Source: Methylovulum sp. (GTDB taxonomy: Bacteria; Pseudomonadota; Gammaproteobacteria; Methylococcales; Methylomonadaceae). Taken from it: 64,000 nucleotides of DNA. Below are positions 1 to 8,762 of the stretch, one piece after another (the first letter of the stretch is position 1; each line of letters opens with the position of its first letter). The translations under genes and the position numbers were made by a program. Under the pieces are notes generated by a model. It searched no databases. It saw only the letters and a list, made by a program, of their open reading frames with translations, and had not been told where the DNA came from. Location: assembly GCA_028712695.1 (NCBI GenBank), contig JAQTQZ010000002.1, positions 62,001-126,000 on the forward strand. The letters run 5' to 3'.

Positions 1-2
1 CC

Positions 3-1559
3 CACAAAATCCTCATCTTGGATTTCGGCTCACAATACACCCAATTGATCGCCCGCCGCATCCGTGAAATCGGTGTTTATTGCGAGATTTATTCCTGCGA
101 ATGCGCGGCTGAAGAAGTGCAAAACTTTGCGCCTAACGGCATTATTTTGTCGGGCGGCCCTGATACGGTGACCAGCGGCGACACACCCCGCGCACCGCAG
201 ATCGTTTTTGAGTTGGGCGTACCTGTGTTAGGTATTTGTTACGGTATGCAGACCATGACCGAACAAATGGGCGGCAAGGTTGAAAGCTCCAGTCACCGGG
301 AATTCGGTTATGCGCAAATCCGTGCCCGTGGGCATTCAAAATTACTGACCGGTATTGAAGATCATTTATCCCCTGAAGGCTTTGGTTTGCTGGATGTCTG
401 GATGAGCCACGGCGACCGTGTCGTGGCACTGCCAGAAGGCTTTATGCTAATTGCCAGCTCGGAGGGTGCGCCTATTGCGGGCATTGCCCATGAAGAAAAA
501 GCTTTTTATGCCTTGCAATTTCATCCTGAAGTTACCCACACTAAGCAAGGCGGACGGATTTTAGCGCGCTTTGTGCTGGAAATTTGCGGCTGTGAGGCGT
601 TATGGACAGCCAGCAATATTATTGATGACAGTATTGCGGCGGTGCGGGCAAAAGTCGGCAACGACCACGTTATTTTGGGGCTATCCGGTGGCGTCGATTC
701 ATCCGTGGTCGCCGCCTTGTTGCATAAAGCCATCGGTACGCAATTAACCTGTGTTTTTGTCGATACCGGTTTGCTGCGCCTTAATGAAGGCGATCAGGTG
801 ATGGCGATATTTGCCGAACATCTGGGCGTTAAGGTGATCCGGGTTGATGCTGAGCAGCATTATCTGGATGCGTTAGCCGGGATTACTGATCCTGAACAAA
901 AACGTAAAATCATTGGCAATTTGTTTGTTGAAATTTTTGATGATGAAGCCAGCAAATTGACTGATGCCCGCTGGTTGGCACAAGGGACGATTTACCCAGA
1001 CGTGATTGAATCGGCAGGCTCAAAAAGCGGTAAGGCGCATCTCATCAAGTCGCATCATAATGTCGGCGGGTTGCCGGAAAATATGAAGCTAAAACTGGTT
1101 GAGCCATTACGTGAGCTATTTAAGGATGAAGTGAGGAAACTAGGCCTGGAATTAGGATTGCCGTCTGAAATGGTGTTCCGCCATCCATTCCCAGGCCCCG
1201 GTTTAGGGGTGCGGATTTTAGGTGAAGTGAGAAAGGATTATGCCGATTTATTGCGCCAGGCGGACGCCATTTTTATTGAAGAATTGTATCGCCATGATTT
1301 GTATGACAAGGTAAGCCAGGCATTCGCCGTTTTTTTGCCGGTCAAGTCGGTCGGTGTGATGGGCGACGGGCGGCGTTATGATTATGTGATTGCGATCCGT
1401 GCGGTGGAAACCATCGATTTTATGACGGCCCGTTGGGCGCATTTGCCGTACGAATTTTTGGATTTGATTTCACGCCGTATCATTAATGAAGTCGCCGGCA
1501 TTTCTAGGGTGACTTACGATATTTCTGGCAAGCCGCCTGCGACTATTGAATGGGAATAG
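3..1559 (+). CDS. guaA: GMP synthase (glutamine-hydrolysing), 5'-truncated by window edge
   Basis: Converts XMP to GMP using glutamine and ATP in cytosolic purine biosynthesis. The N-terminal class I glutamine amidotransferase shows the start motif [13 protein letters not shown], the catalytic Cys in GICYGMQ and the HPE motif in QFHPEVTHT. The ATP-pyrophosphatase domain has the P-loop LSGGVDSSV, and the C-terminal dimerisation domain ends in PPATIEWE. The track starts at a TTG at base 18, but the same frame is open to base 3 and reads [10 protein letters not shown], which matches the family N-terminus, so the true ATG lies just left of the window. It overlaps tadA by 10 bases. Confidence 0.97.
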   Translation, partial: HKILILDFGSQYTQLIARRIREIGVYCEIYSCECAAEEVQNFAPNGIILSGGPDTVTSGDTPRAPQIVFELGVPVLGICYGMQTMTEQMGGKVESSSHREFGYAQIRARGHSKLLTGIEDHLSPEGFGLLDVWMSHGDRVVALPEGFMLIASSEGAPIAGIAHEEKAFYALQFHPEVTHTKQGGRILARFVLEICGCEALWTASNIIDDSIAAVRAKVGNDHVILGLSGGVDSSVVAALLHKAIGTQLTCVFVDTGLLRLNEGDQVMAIFAEHLGVKVIRVDAEQHYLDALAGITDPEQKRKIIGNLFVEIFDDEASKLTDARWLAQGTIYPDVIESAGSKSGKAHLIKSHHNVGGLPENMKLKLVEPLRELFKDEVRKLGLELGLPSEMVFRHPFPGPGLGVRILGEVRKDYADLLRQADAIFIEELYRHDLYDKVSQAFAVFLPVKSVGVMGDGRRYDYVIAIRAVETIDFMTARWAHLPYEFLDLISRRIINEVAGISRVTYDISGKPPATIEWE

Positions 1560-2011
1560 TGGGCACTGATGATGAGGCTTGGATGCGTTACGCACTGCGT
1601 CTTGCCCAGCGGGCGGAAAGCTTGGGTGAGGTGCCGGTTGGTGCCGTTATTGTTAAAGACGGGCGTTGTATCTCAGAAGGTTGGAATAGCCCGATTGCAT
1701 TAAACGATCCGACCGCCCATGCGGAAATCATGGCGCTACGGCAGGCGGGTATGGTTTTGGAAAATTATCGCTTAGTCGATACAACGCTCTATGTGACGCT
1801 AGAACCTTGTGTAATGTGCATGGGGGCAATCAGCCATGCCCGAGTCAGGCGCTTGGTGTTTGGCGCATCCGACCCTAAACGCGGTGCGGTCTGTCATGTG
1901 TTAAATCTGACGGATGCGCCGTTTTTAAACCATCGCGTGAGTTGGATGGGCGGGGTGCTGGAAGCCGATTGCTCGGAATTGTTAAGGGATTTTTTTCGCG
2001 CTAGGCGTTGA
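1550..2011 (+). CDS. tadA: tRNA-specific adenosine deaminase TadA
   Basis: Deaminates the wobble adenosine of tRNA-Arg(ACG) to inosine. The 153-residue protein has the zinc and catalytic motifs of the cytidine/deoxycytidylate deaminase fold: HAE (in [11 protein letters not shown]) and PCVMC (in [10 protein letters not shown]). The ATG overlaps the last codons of guaA, so the two are probably co-transcribed and translationally coupled. A second in-frame ATG twelve codons in (before RYALRLAQ) is a possible start, but the upstream one gives the usual family length. A perfect hairpin follows four bases after the stop. Confidence 0.95.
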   Translation: MGIVGTDDEAWMRYALRLAQRAESLGEVPVGAVIVKDGRCISEGWNSPIALNDPTAHAEIMALRQAGMVLENYRLVDTTLYVTLEPCVMCMGAISHARVRRLVFGASDPKRGAVCHVLNLTDAPFLNHRVSWMGGVLEADCSELLRDFFRARR

Positions 2012-2014
2012 TGG

Positions 2015-2050
2015 CTAACGCTTGCTGGCTTGTTGGCAAGCAAGCGTTAG
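2015..2050. terminator. Perfect inverted repeat between convergent tadA and pgi
   Basis: CTAACGCTTGCT and its exact reverse complement AGCAAGCGTTAG are separated by 12 bases. It lies between the 3' ends of two converging genes, so a bidirectional terminator is the likely role. There is no long T tract. Confidence 0.65.
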
Positions 2051-2059
2051 AGATACCGT

Positions 2060-3694
2060 TTAATCACGCATTTGTTTGTATGCGTTAATCAAGGCATTGG
2101 TGGAGCTATCGTGGCTGGTGATGACGTCATCATTTTGCAGTTCCGGCAAAATCACTTTGGCTAATACTTTGCCTAATTCCACGCCCATTTGGTCGAATGA
2201 ATTGATGTTCCAAATAACACCTTGGACAAAAATTTTATGTTCGTAAAGCGCAATAAGTGAGCCCAGGGTTTTAGGCGTCAGTTTTTTGAACAGGAACGAA
2301 TTTGACGGTTTGTTGCCGTCGAATACTTTGGAGGCCACTAATACCTTATCTTCCCGCTCGGCAGGTGAAAGCTGTTGTTTGACTTCTTCAGCCGTTTTGC
2401 CGCGCATTAACGCTTCGGGTTGGGCAAGGAAGTTTGACACTAAAATGTCGTGATGTCCTGGTAGGTTGTAATGGCTGTTAGCGGCGACCATAAAATCAGC
2501 GGGTATCAGTTTAGTGCCTTGATGGATAAGCTGGTAAAACGCATGTTGGCCATTTGTTCCTGGCTGGCCCCAGATAATCGGCCCTGTGTTGTAATCAACT
2601 TTTTCCCCGTTCATGTCAATGTTCTTGCCGTTACTTTCCATGTCACCTTGTTGGAAATAGTCGGCGAAATAGCGCATAGACTGGTCGTAAGGTAGTAAGA
2701 CGTGTGATTCGGCATTAAAGAAATTGTTATACCAAATGCCAAGCAAGGCCATAATGATTGGAATGTTTTGCTCAAATGGCGAATTACGGAAGTGTTCGTC
2801 AACCTCAAAAGCACCCTGTAATAGCGCCTCAAATTGATCCATACCGACATATAAGGCGATAGACAAGCCTACTGCTGACCAGAGCGAATAGCGGCCACCT
2901 ACCCAGTCCCAAAATTCAAACATATTATCGGTATCTATCCCAAATTTAGCGACATTTTCATGATTGGTCGAAATGGCGACAAAGTGTTTGGCAATCGCTT
3001 GCTGGTCTTTTGCGCGGTCAAGAAACCAATTACGTGCCGATGTGGCATTAGTCATGGTTTCTTGGGTATTAAATAGCTTTGACGCGACAATAAATAAGGT
3101 GGTTTCAGCAGATAAAGGCTTTAATGTTTCAACAAGGTTAGCCTGGTCTATGTTCGAGACAAAGTGCACTTTTAAAGTCTCTGAGCCATAAGGGGTAAGG
3201 GCTGTTGCCACCATTTTTGGCCCTAAGCCTGAACCGCCAATCCCAATGTTGACAATATCAGTGATGGTCTTGCCAGTATAACCCCGCCATTCGCCCGAAT
3301 GGATGCGTGTACAAAATGCCCGCATTTTGCCCAAAACTTGATTGATTTGTGGCATGACATCTTGGCCATCCACATAGACAGGTTGGTTGCTTCTGTTGCG
3401 TAAAGCAGTATGCAAAACGGCGCGGTGTTCAGTGGTATTGATATTAGTCCCTGAAAACATGGCGTTGATTTTTTCTTTAAGCTGGGCATGATTGGCAAGG
3501 TCAATCAACAAAGGCAAGGTTTGTTCGGTTATCCGGTTTTTGGAGTAGTCAAAGCGTATGTCATCAAGGGATAGGGAGAATTTGCTGTGGCGATTGGTGT
3601 CTTGTTCAAAAGCATCTCGTAGCGAGGTATTTTTAATTTGGTCAAAATGGTCTTGCAGTGCAGACCAAGCTTTTGAAGTGGTCAGGGATGACAT
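2060..3694 (-). CDS. pgi: Glucose-6-phosphate isomerase
   Basis: Interconverts glucose-6-phosphate and fructose-6-phosphate. Family signatures are visible: [12 protein letters not shown] for the phosphate-binding region, the [13 protein letters not shown] signature, GKNIDMNGE, and the C-terminal [19 protein letters not shown]. The track begins at an upstream codon at 3748, but [10 protein letters not shown] at 3694 gives a protein of 544 residues, the normal length, so I use that start. The gene converges on tadA and diverges from the envelope cluster that begins at 3925. Confidence 0.96.
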   Translation of the reverse strand: MSSLTTSKAWSALQDHFDQIKNTSLRDAFEQDTNRHSKFSLSLDDIRFDYSKNRITEQTLPLLIDLANHAQLKEKINAMFSGTNINTTEHRAVLHTALRNRSNQPVYVDGQDVMPQINQVLGKMRAFCTRIHSGEWRGYTGKTITDIVNIGIGGSGLGPKMVATALTPYGSETLKVHFVSNIDQANLVETLKPLSAETTLFIVASKLFNTQETMTNATSARNWFLDRAKDQQAIAKHFVAISTNHENVAKFGIDTDNMFEFWDWVGGRYSLWSAVGLSIALYVGMDQFEALLQGAFEVDEHFRNSPFEQNIPIIMALLGIWYNNFFNAESHVLLPYDQSMRYFADYFQQGDMESNGKNIDMNGEKVDYNTGPIIWGQPGTNGQHAFYQLIHQGTKLIPADFMVAANSHYNLPGHHDILVSNFLAQPEALMRGKTAEEVKQQLSPAEREDKVLVASKVFDGNKPSNSFLFKKLTPKTLGSLIALYEHKIFVQGVIWNINSFDQMGVELGKVLAKVILPELQNDDVITSHDSSTNALINAYKQMRD

Positions 3695-3888
3695 GTTGAG
3701 GCGGCTCCGTTTAGATTTAGTATGGCGAAAAGGCAGGGAGTATAGCAATAGCGTAATAACAGCATTAGCATTTGAACATATAACGCCGGATGTGCTAGAG
3801 TTGATCCTTGCTATTGGTCAATAATATAGCAAATTAAAGTCATTTTGTGAGGCTCACGCACACTATAAAGAGCATTCGCATTGTTCTA

Positions 3889-3907
3889 TATAATAATTAT
3901 CATTTAT
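3889..3907. promoter_or_regulatory. Fur-box-like AT-rich sequence upstream of the envelope gene at 3925
   Basis: The 19 bases TATAATAATTATCATTTAT match the classical Fur consensus at about 13 of 19 positions. They sit 17 bases before the ATG at 3925, between the divergent pgi and the envelope cluster. The similarity is by eye only, and AT-rich promoter DNA can resemble Fur boxes by chance. Confidence 0.3.
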
Positions 3908-3924
3908 TGAGACAGGAAGGTATT

Positions 3925-4518
3925 ATGAACACAGCACAGATTTTAAGAAAGGGGTTCTTAGCATTATTTTTAGGGTTATTTATGTCTTCATCGGTATGGG
4001 CTCATGGTGGCGCGGCCGGTACGGATACTGACCAATGTAAATTTGAGATGGAGCCTGGCCACTGGATTCATTACACCGCTTATCAGCCTAAAGATTTTCC
4101 TGCAGAAGACTTTTGCGGCAATATACCTAACGTAAATTCACTGACTCAGCTGGTTTTTGATTATCAAGACGTCCGGTACAGAAATATGTCAGTTGAATTT
4201 GAAGTGACTAAAGAGCCAGAAGGTACCCGTGTATTTTTCCAACCGGCAGCAAAACACAAATCAGGTAGTGTGATGCTGGATTTAAAAAATGGCGTCCCAG
4301 AAGCCGGTAAATATTTGATTCATATTACGTTGGTTCCAGATCAAGGCGAGCGTTTAGATGCGCACATGAGTTTTAAGGCAGGCGCCGGCCAATCGGTTAG
4401 CAAAAATAGTATGTTGCTTTACGCGTTTTTTGCTTTCGCAGGTTTGTATGTATTGTACCTGTCAAATGCGGGCTTTAAACGTATGGTCGATGAAGCTATA
4501 GCAAAAATTAAAAGTTAA
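3925..4518 (+). CDS. Secreted, C-terminally membrane-anchored protein of unknown function
   Basis: Not recognised as a named family. The track starts 26 codons upstream, but the ATG at 3925 has a good ribosome site (AGGAAGG) and begins a clear signal peptide ending near SSSVWA|HGGAAG. The 197-residue product has His, Cys and Met residues near the mature N-terminus (HGG, DQCKFEMEPGHW), a second Cys in EDFCGNIP, a beta-rich middle, and one hydrophobic segment near the C-terminus (MLLYAFFAFAGLYVLYL) followed by a short basic tail. It is therefore probably periplasmic and anchored in the inner membrane. The mature N-terminus could bind metal, which suits the cupredoxin encoded next to it. The function is unknown. 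Confidence 0.75.
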   Translation: MNTAQILRKGFLALFLGLFMSSSVWAHGGAAGTDTDQCKFEMEPGHWIHYTAYQPKDFPAEDFCGNIPNVNSLTQLVFDYQDVRYRNMSVEFEVTKEPEGTRVFFQPAAKHKSGSVMLDLKNGVPEAGKYLIHITLVPDQGERLDAHMSFKAGAGQSVSKNSMLLYAFFAFAGLYVLYLSNAGFKRMVDEAIAKIKS

Positions 4519-4594
4519 TGGCTGAACCGTGCGGCGCATTTGCTAGTCCCTGATTAGGTATGCTGATGATTATCGAACAAAGAGGAGATAAAGA

Positions 4595-5509
4595 ATGGTG
4601 AAATTATTATCGGTAGGAATGCTGGTTTTGTTTTTTTCTACGCCAGTGCTGGCAAAGGATTATGTGGAGCATGACGGAATGCTTATGGATCATGGTGATG
4701 GCCACTTAATGGATATGGCTGGCGGTATGGTCATGGGCCAGAATGCGGATACATTGCCTGGTGGCTGCGATAGCATAGCTGAAACTAAAGAAATCACTGT
4801 TCATGCCGGTCATCAATATGCTGAAAAATTTCCGGGCAGGATGTTTGCATTTGATACGCAGGAATTTAAATTTAAGCCGTGCACTAAATTAACCATACAT
4901 TTTGTTAATGATGATAGTGTCCGTCATCAATGGATGATGCACGGCCTTCCTAAATATTTATATCCAAAAGGCATGTTCCATCTGGAAATAACAGGTCCCG
5001 CTAAGATTTCCGGTACTTTAATTTTGCCGCCTGGTGATAAAACCTATCTGGTGCATTGCGATATTGCCCAGCACATGGAAAAGGGCATGAAAGCACAATT
5101 AAAAGTCGGGAAAGGCGATGGCGACTTGCCTAGTATTCCTGGTTTAACGGCTAGTGTCGTACCCGATGATTATAAAGCCAGTTTGCCTGAGTTGATTGCT
5201 TCTGCAGAAGCCCTGGAAAAAGAGCTTGCTAGTGCGCCGCCAGTTATAAGTGTAGCTAAAGCACCTGTTGACGTCCCTGTTACACCGTCTGATAATTCTG
5301 TTATTTCAGGTGTTACAGTCGTTGGTTTGGCAATAGGTTTGCTTGTTGCGCCTTTTTTAGCGAGAAAATTTAAAGGGATGAGCCCATCGGAAATAATTGC
5401 CACTATTTTTGAGATGGTGCGGATGGTTTTTGATTTTGTTTTGGGCCTATTATCCCGTTTGATAAAGCGGGTTTCCCCTAACAAAGATAAGATATTGCCT
5501 GAAAATTAG
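4595..5509 (+). CDS. Membrane-anchored cupredoxin-domain protein
   Basis: A signal peptide (cleavage near TPVLA|KDY) is followed by a His/Met-rich stretch (MLMDHGDGHLMDMAGGMVMG). The cupredoxin domain carries candidate type-1 copper ligands: His in VRHQWMMHG, then Cys and His in VHCDIAQH with a Met in EKGM. A Pro/Val-rich linker leads to a C-terminal transmembrane helix (ISGVTVVGLAIGLLVAPFLA) and an amphipathic tail. The site suggests periplasmic electron transfer or copper binding. The ribosome site is strong (AGAGGAG). A terminator follows 12 bases after the stop, so it probably closes a two-gene unit with the gene at 3925. Confidence 0.82.
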   Translation: MVKLLSVGMLVLFFSTPVLAKDYVEHDGMLMDHGDGHLMDMAGGMVMGQNADTLPGGCDSIAETKEITVHAGHQYAEKFPGRMFAFDTQEFKFKPCTKLTIHFVNDDSVRHQWMMHGLPKYLYPKGMFHLEITGPAKISGTLILPPGDKTYLVHCDIAQHMEKGMKAQLKVGKGDGDLPSIPGLTASVVPDDYKASLPELIASAEALEKELASAPPVISVAKAPVDVPVTPSDNSVISGVTVVGLAIGLLVAPFLARKFKGMSPSEIIATIFEMVRMVFDFVLGLLSRLIKRVSPNKDKILPEN

Positions 5510-5520
5510 GCTTGAACTCA

Positions 5521-5563
5521 AAAAAGCCCCTGTGTCATTTTTGTGCGCAGGGGTTTTTTTTTG
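5521..5563 (+). terminator. Rho-independent terminator after the cupredoxin gene
   Basis: CCCCTG pairs with CAGGGG; an A run lies on the left and nine T's follow on the right. It is a typical intrinsic terminator directly downstream of the cupredoxin gene. Confidence 0.85.
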
Positions 5564-5576
5564 ATAAAAATTAAGA

Positions 5577-5999
5577 ATGGGCGAAGTGAGCGAATTATCA
5601 GGGCTATTCATTAGCGCATTTATATCATCTACTGTTGCACCAGGTGGTTCCGAAGCTGTTTTGGCGTATCTGGTTTCGGTAGGGCATTATCCGGTTGGGT
5701 ACTTGCTTATAGTTGCCACAATAGGTAATACGTTGGGAGCAATGACTACCTGGTGGTTAGGTGTGTTGGCGGCAAAAAAATTCCCTGTTGAAACCATGTT
5801 GCCAGAGAGAAAGCAAAGCATGCTCAACATCGTCAAAAAAAAAGGTAGCTGGACGTTGCTTTTTAGCTGGTTACCTGTCGTCGGCGATGCTTTGTGTTTT
5901 GCAGGTGGCTGGCTGAAGCTGCCTTGGTTGCCAGCATGCCTGTTTATATTGGTGGGCAAGTTGGGGCGCTATGCTGCTATAGCATGGCTGTTTATTTAA
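5577..5999 (+). CDS. YqaA/DedA-like small membrane protein
   Basis: A 140-residue hydrophobic protein with about four membrane segments. It has the conserved pattern of the YqaA branch of the SNARE-associated/DedA superfamily: an SSTVAPGGSEA start, GNTLGAMTTWWLG, and a second half with GSWTLLFSWLPVVGDALCFAGGW and LGRYAAIAW. DedA-type proteins act in the inner membrane, where lipid flipping has been shown for some; the substrate here is unknown. It begins 14 bases after the terminator and lacks a strong ribosome site, so its expression signal is unclear. Confidence 0.8.
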   Translation: MGEVSELSGLFISAFISSTVAPGGSEAVLAYLVSVGHYPVGYLLIVATIGNTLGAMTTWWLGVLAAKKFPVETMLPERKQSMLNIVKKKGSWTLLFSWLPVVGDALCFAGGWLKLPWLPACLFILVGKLGRYAAIAWLFI

Positions 6000-6054
6000 G
6001 ACTCCGGTATAGTTCGCTAATAAATTTATCGTTAAGCGTTAATAAGAGGTTGTT

Positions 6055-6846
6055 GTGCTACGCCATTTTCCAGAAATTAATAGAATTTACCCTCATAAAA
6101 AACGCGATTATTTTATTGCGGCATTTACTTTTTTTTGCGTAGCTGTTTGTTTGTTGAGTGATGCCAATGCCGATATGCTGACACAAAAAATGTTAGGCAT
6201 CTGTGGATGGCTATTTTTATTTGTCTTGCTGCTGGGCGAGAATAAAGAAGTGAGGACGCAAGTTGTCATTGCCGTTATTTTTGCCACTATTGGTGAACAT
6301 TTTGCTTCACCTTATATGGGTGGATACACTTACAGGTTTGGTAATGTGCCCGCGTATGTGCCTCCGGGGCACGGGATGGTTTATTTGACGGCAGTTGCTT
6401 TGGCACGCTCCGGATTCTTTTTAAGATATGCCAGGGAAATTGCCGTATTTGTTGTATTAGTCTGCGGCGCGTGGTCAATCTGGGGAATTAGTGGCTATGC
6501 AGCACAAGGCGATTCTGTTGGCGCCCTACTGTTTTGTGTGTTTTTGGGTTATCTTTTTAAAGGCCGATCCCCGATGGTTTATCTCGCCGCTTTTTTTATT
6601 ACGACCTGGCTTGAGCTCATAGGTACAGCAGTTGGTACTTGGAAGTGGGCCGCTATAGATCCTGTGTTGAGTTTGCCACAGGGCAATCCGCCCAGTGGTG
6701 TTGCAGCTTGGTATTGCTTGGTTGATGCAGTCGCAATTGGTGGTGCCCCGTTGGTTTTGGGTAGAATAAGAAGTGTCCGGGGCTGGTTTAAATCACGATA
6801 TGTGAAAGCTGGAAAACGTGCGTATGAAGGGGCAGGTAACGACTAG
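6055..6846 (+). CDS. Multipass membrane protein of unknown function
   Basis: A GTG start with AAGAGGT upstream gives a 263-residue protein with roughly seven or eight hydrophobic segments. I do not recognise the family. Candidate functional residues near membrane edges are GEHFASPYMGG, PPGHGMVYLTAVALAR and TTWLELIGTAVGTWKW. It lies 55 bases after the YqaA-like gene and 70 bases before the superoxide-reductase-like gene, all on the same strand. The neighbours suggest a membrane role linked to redox or copper handling, but this is context only. The C-terminal tail is basic. Confidence 0.6.
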   Translation: MLRHFPEINRIYPHKKRDYFIAAFTFFCVAVCLLSDANADMLTQKMLGICGWLFLFVLLLGENKEVRTQVVIAVIFATIGEHFASPYMGGYTYRFGNVPAYVPPGHGMVYLTAVALARSGFFLRYAREIAVFVVLVCGAWSIWGISGYAAQGDSVGALLFCVFLGYLFKGRSPMVYLAAFFITTWLELIGTAVGTWKWAAIDPVLSLPQGNPPSGVAAWYCLVDAVAIGGAPLVLGRIRSVRGWFKSRYVKAGKRAYEGAGND

Positions 6847-6916
6847 CCGCATGCGTTTAGGGTATATCGTCCCAGGGTCTCGCTGGGATGCAATCAATAA
6901 TTAATATGAGGTGTGT

Positions 6917-7348
6917 ATGGAACGTCGTGATTTTATTCGTTTAAGCATGGTGGGTGTGGGTGCAAGTGTAATTATTCCAGCGCAAACATTGGCTGAAAAT
7001 AATAAACAGGTGGCGGTAAAAGGTGATATTTATTACACAAAAGATGAGCCAGGCCGCTGGGGCGGTAAGGTTGCAACGCATTTGCCCAGTATGGAAGTGG
7101 TGAAAGAGGGCGGCAAAGTTGCTGTAAAAGTGGTGACTGCGCATGAAATGAAAGGTTATGAACACTATATCGTCAAGCATGTATTGTTAGATGAAAATTA
7201 TAAGTTTATTGACGAACACCTGTTCAATCCACAAGAAGATAAAGTGGCCATTTCTTCTTTTGCCTTGGAAAATTATAAGGGCACCACTGTGCATGCGCTG
7301 AGTTTATGCAACAAACATGACCTTTGGTTAAACTCTGCTGAAATATGA
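6917..7348 (+). CDS. Tat-exported superoxide-reductase-like (neelaredoxin/desulfoferrodoxin) protein
   Basis: The N-terminus MERRDFIRLSMVGVGA is a twin-arginine signal, predicting export of a folded metalloprotein. The mature domain resembles the ferrous-iron domain of superoxide reductases. Candidate ligands are His in VATHLPSME, His residues in AHEMKGYEHYIVKH, and the C-terminal Cys-Asn-x-His in SLCNKHDLW; four His plus one Cys bind iron in the known enzymes. The track begins with GTG two codons earlier, but ATG 6917 is preferred because it has a better-spaced GAGG. The usual Glu/Lys of the active loop (EKHVP) is not clearly present, so catalysis is uncertain. It may work in the periplasm with NnrS next door. 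Confidence 0.75.
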   Translation: MERRDFIRLSMVGVGASVIIPAQTLAENNKQVAVKGDIYYTKDEPGRWGGKVATHLPSMEVVKEGGKVAVKVVTAHEMKGYEHYIVKHVLLDENYKFIDEHLFNPQEDKVAISSFALENYKGTTVHALSLCNKHDLWLNSAEI

Positions 7349-7436
7349 GTCCTGCTAAGATAAAAATCGCACAGGGTGCAAGTTTAGCCACTCTGATTTG
7401 CTAGGCTTCTGATAGCTGGCCGGACTATTTAATGTT

Positions 7437-8612
7437 ATGAAAAAACAAAATATTTTTGATTATCCTTTGTTTGCTTTAGGGTTTAGGGTTTTTTTTGCCT
7501 TGGCAGGATTGTCCGCACTAATTTTGATAGTGCTCTGGAATGCTATTGTTAAAGGAGATTTGTTAGTAGATAACTACTTCGCTGGCAGCTATTGGCATGG
7601 ACATGAAATGTTGCTTGGTTATGCGGTAGCGGTTATTGCCGGATTTTTACTTACCGCAGTTAAAAATTGGACAGGTAGGCCAACTTTGACCGGCGACCAG
7701 TTAGCAGGGCTTTGCCTGCTTTGGTTGTACGGGCGTATTGTGCCATTCTATGCCGGATTGCTGCCGGATGGCTTGATTGCGCTAGTCGATTTCGCTTTTC
7801 TGCCTATGTTAGCTATTCAGGTCAGCAAACCGATCTTGCAGGCAAAGCAAGTAAAAAACTTGGTTTTTATCGCTATCTTGCTGGTGTTGGCATTAGGTAA
7901 TGCGTTGATACATGCTGAAATTTTAGGTTTGCTAAAAAGCTCGGCAGGGATTGGCATTGAATTGGTTGTCGCAACTATTATTGTCCTTATTTTGGTAATT
8001 GCCGGGCGGGTGTTTCCTTTTTTTACAGAGCGTGGCCTGTCGGGAACGTTGATAATAAGAAACCCTCTCTTGGATGGCTTGGCTATTGGCGCGGCTGTTT
8101 TAGTTTTTACTATGCAATTAGCGGATGTTTCGGGCGGAGTTTTAGCTACGTTGGCGATTATAGCGGCACTTGTTAATAGCGCTAGATTATCGGGATGGTA
8201 TGTGCGACGGATATGGTATGTCCCGTTGCTGTGGGTGCTATATGTCGGTTATGGCTGGATTATTGCCGGTTTTCTTTTGACCGCATTGGCGGCGTATTCT
8301 TTGGTGATGCCCGCTTTAGCGTTACATGCTTTTACGGTAGGCGGCATTGCCGTCCTGACCTTGGGGATGATGGCGCGGGTGTCATTAGGCCATACGGGCA
8401 GGGCATTGAAAGTTTCTAATGCCATTGCAATCGCTTTTGTATTAATCAATTTGGCCACCTTGTTTAGGGTTCTGTTGCCGATAGCGATACCCGACTGGTA
8501 TGGCTTATTGGTTTATGTTTCAACATTATGCTGGCTTGCCGCATTTGCTTTGTTTGTTTTTGTGTATATGCCGATTCTTGCTCGTGCCAGAATAGATGGG
8601 CAAGAAGGCTAA
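7437..8612 (+). CDS. nnrS: NnrS family haem-copper membrane protein
   Basis: A 391-residue protein with about twelve hydrophobic helices and the family patterns PLFALGFRVFFALAGL near the N-terminus, SYWHGHEMLLGYAVAVIAGFLLTAVKNWTG, and a later LHAFTVGGIAVLTLGMMARVSLGHTGR. The conserved His residues in WHGHEM, LHAF and GHTGR are those expected to bind haem and metal. NnrS proteins protect against nitric oxide and nitrosative stress. It is the last gene of the same-strand series starting at 3925 and is followed by a hairpin. Confidence 0.92.
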   Translation: MKKQNIFDYPLFALGFRVFFALAGLSALILIVLWNAIVKGDLLVDNYFAGSYWHGHEMLLGYAVAVIAGFLLTAVKNWTGRPTLTGDQLAGLCLLWLYGRIVPFYAGLLPDGLIALVDFAFLPMLAIQVSKPILQAKQVKNLVFIAILLVLALGNALIHAEILGLLKSSAGIGIELVVATIIVLILVIAGRVFPFFTERGLSGTLIIRNPLLDGLAIGAAVLVFTMQLADVSGGVLATLAIIAALVNSARLSGWYVRRIWYVPLLWVLYVGYGWIIAGFLLTALAAYSLVMPALALHAFTVGGIAVLTLGMMARVSLGHTGRALKVSNAIAIAFVLINLATLFRVLLPIAIPDWYGLLVYVSTLCWLAAFALFVFVYMPILARARIDGQEG

Positions 8613-8638
8613 AACACTAACCGTATTGGCTTAAGCTT

Positions 8639-8677
8639 TATAGCGCGGGTCTCACGGGCGTGATGCTTTGCGCTATA
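8639..8677 (+). terminator. Hairpin downstream of nnrS
   Basis: TATAGCGC pairs with GCGCTATA, with an inner CAC/GTG pair. It lies between nnrS and argH. There is no T tract, so a terminator role is tentative. Confidence 0.4.
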
Positions 8678-8762
8678 GCTGGTGTCATTATAGCCAATTT
8701 TCCTCATCTAAAGTTTAGTGACACACTCCCCTTTTTTCAGATACTCAACAAAGAAATTCATC

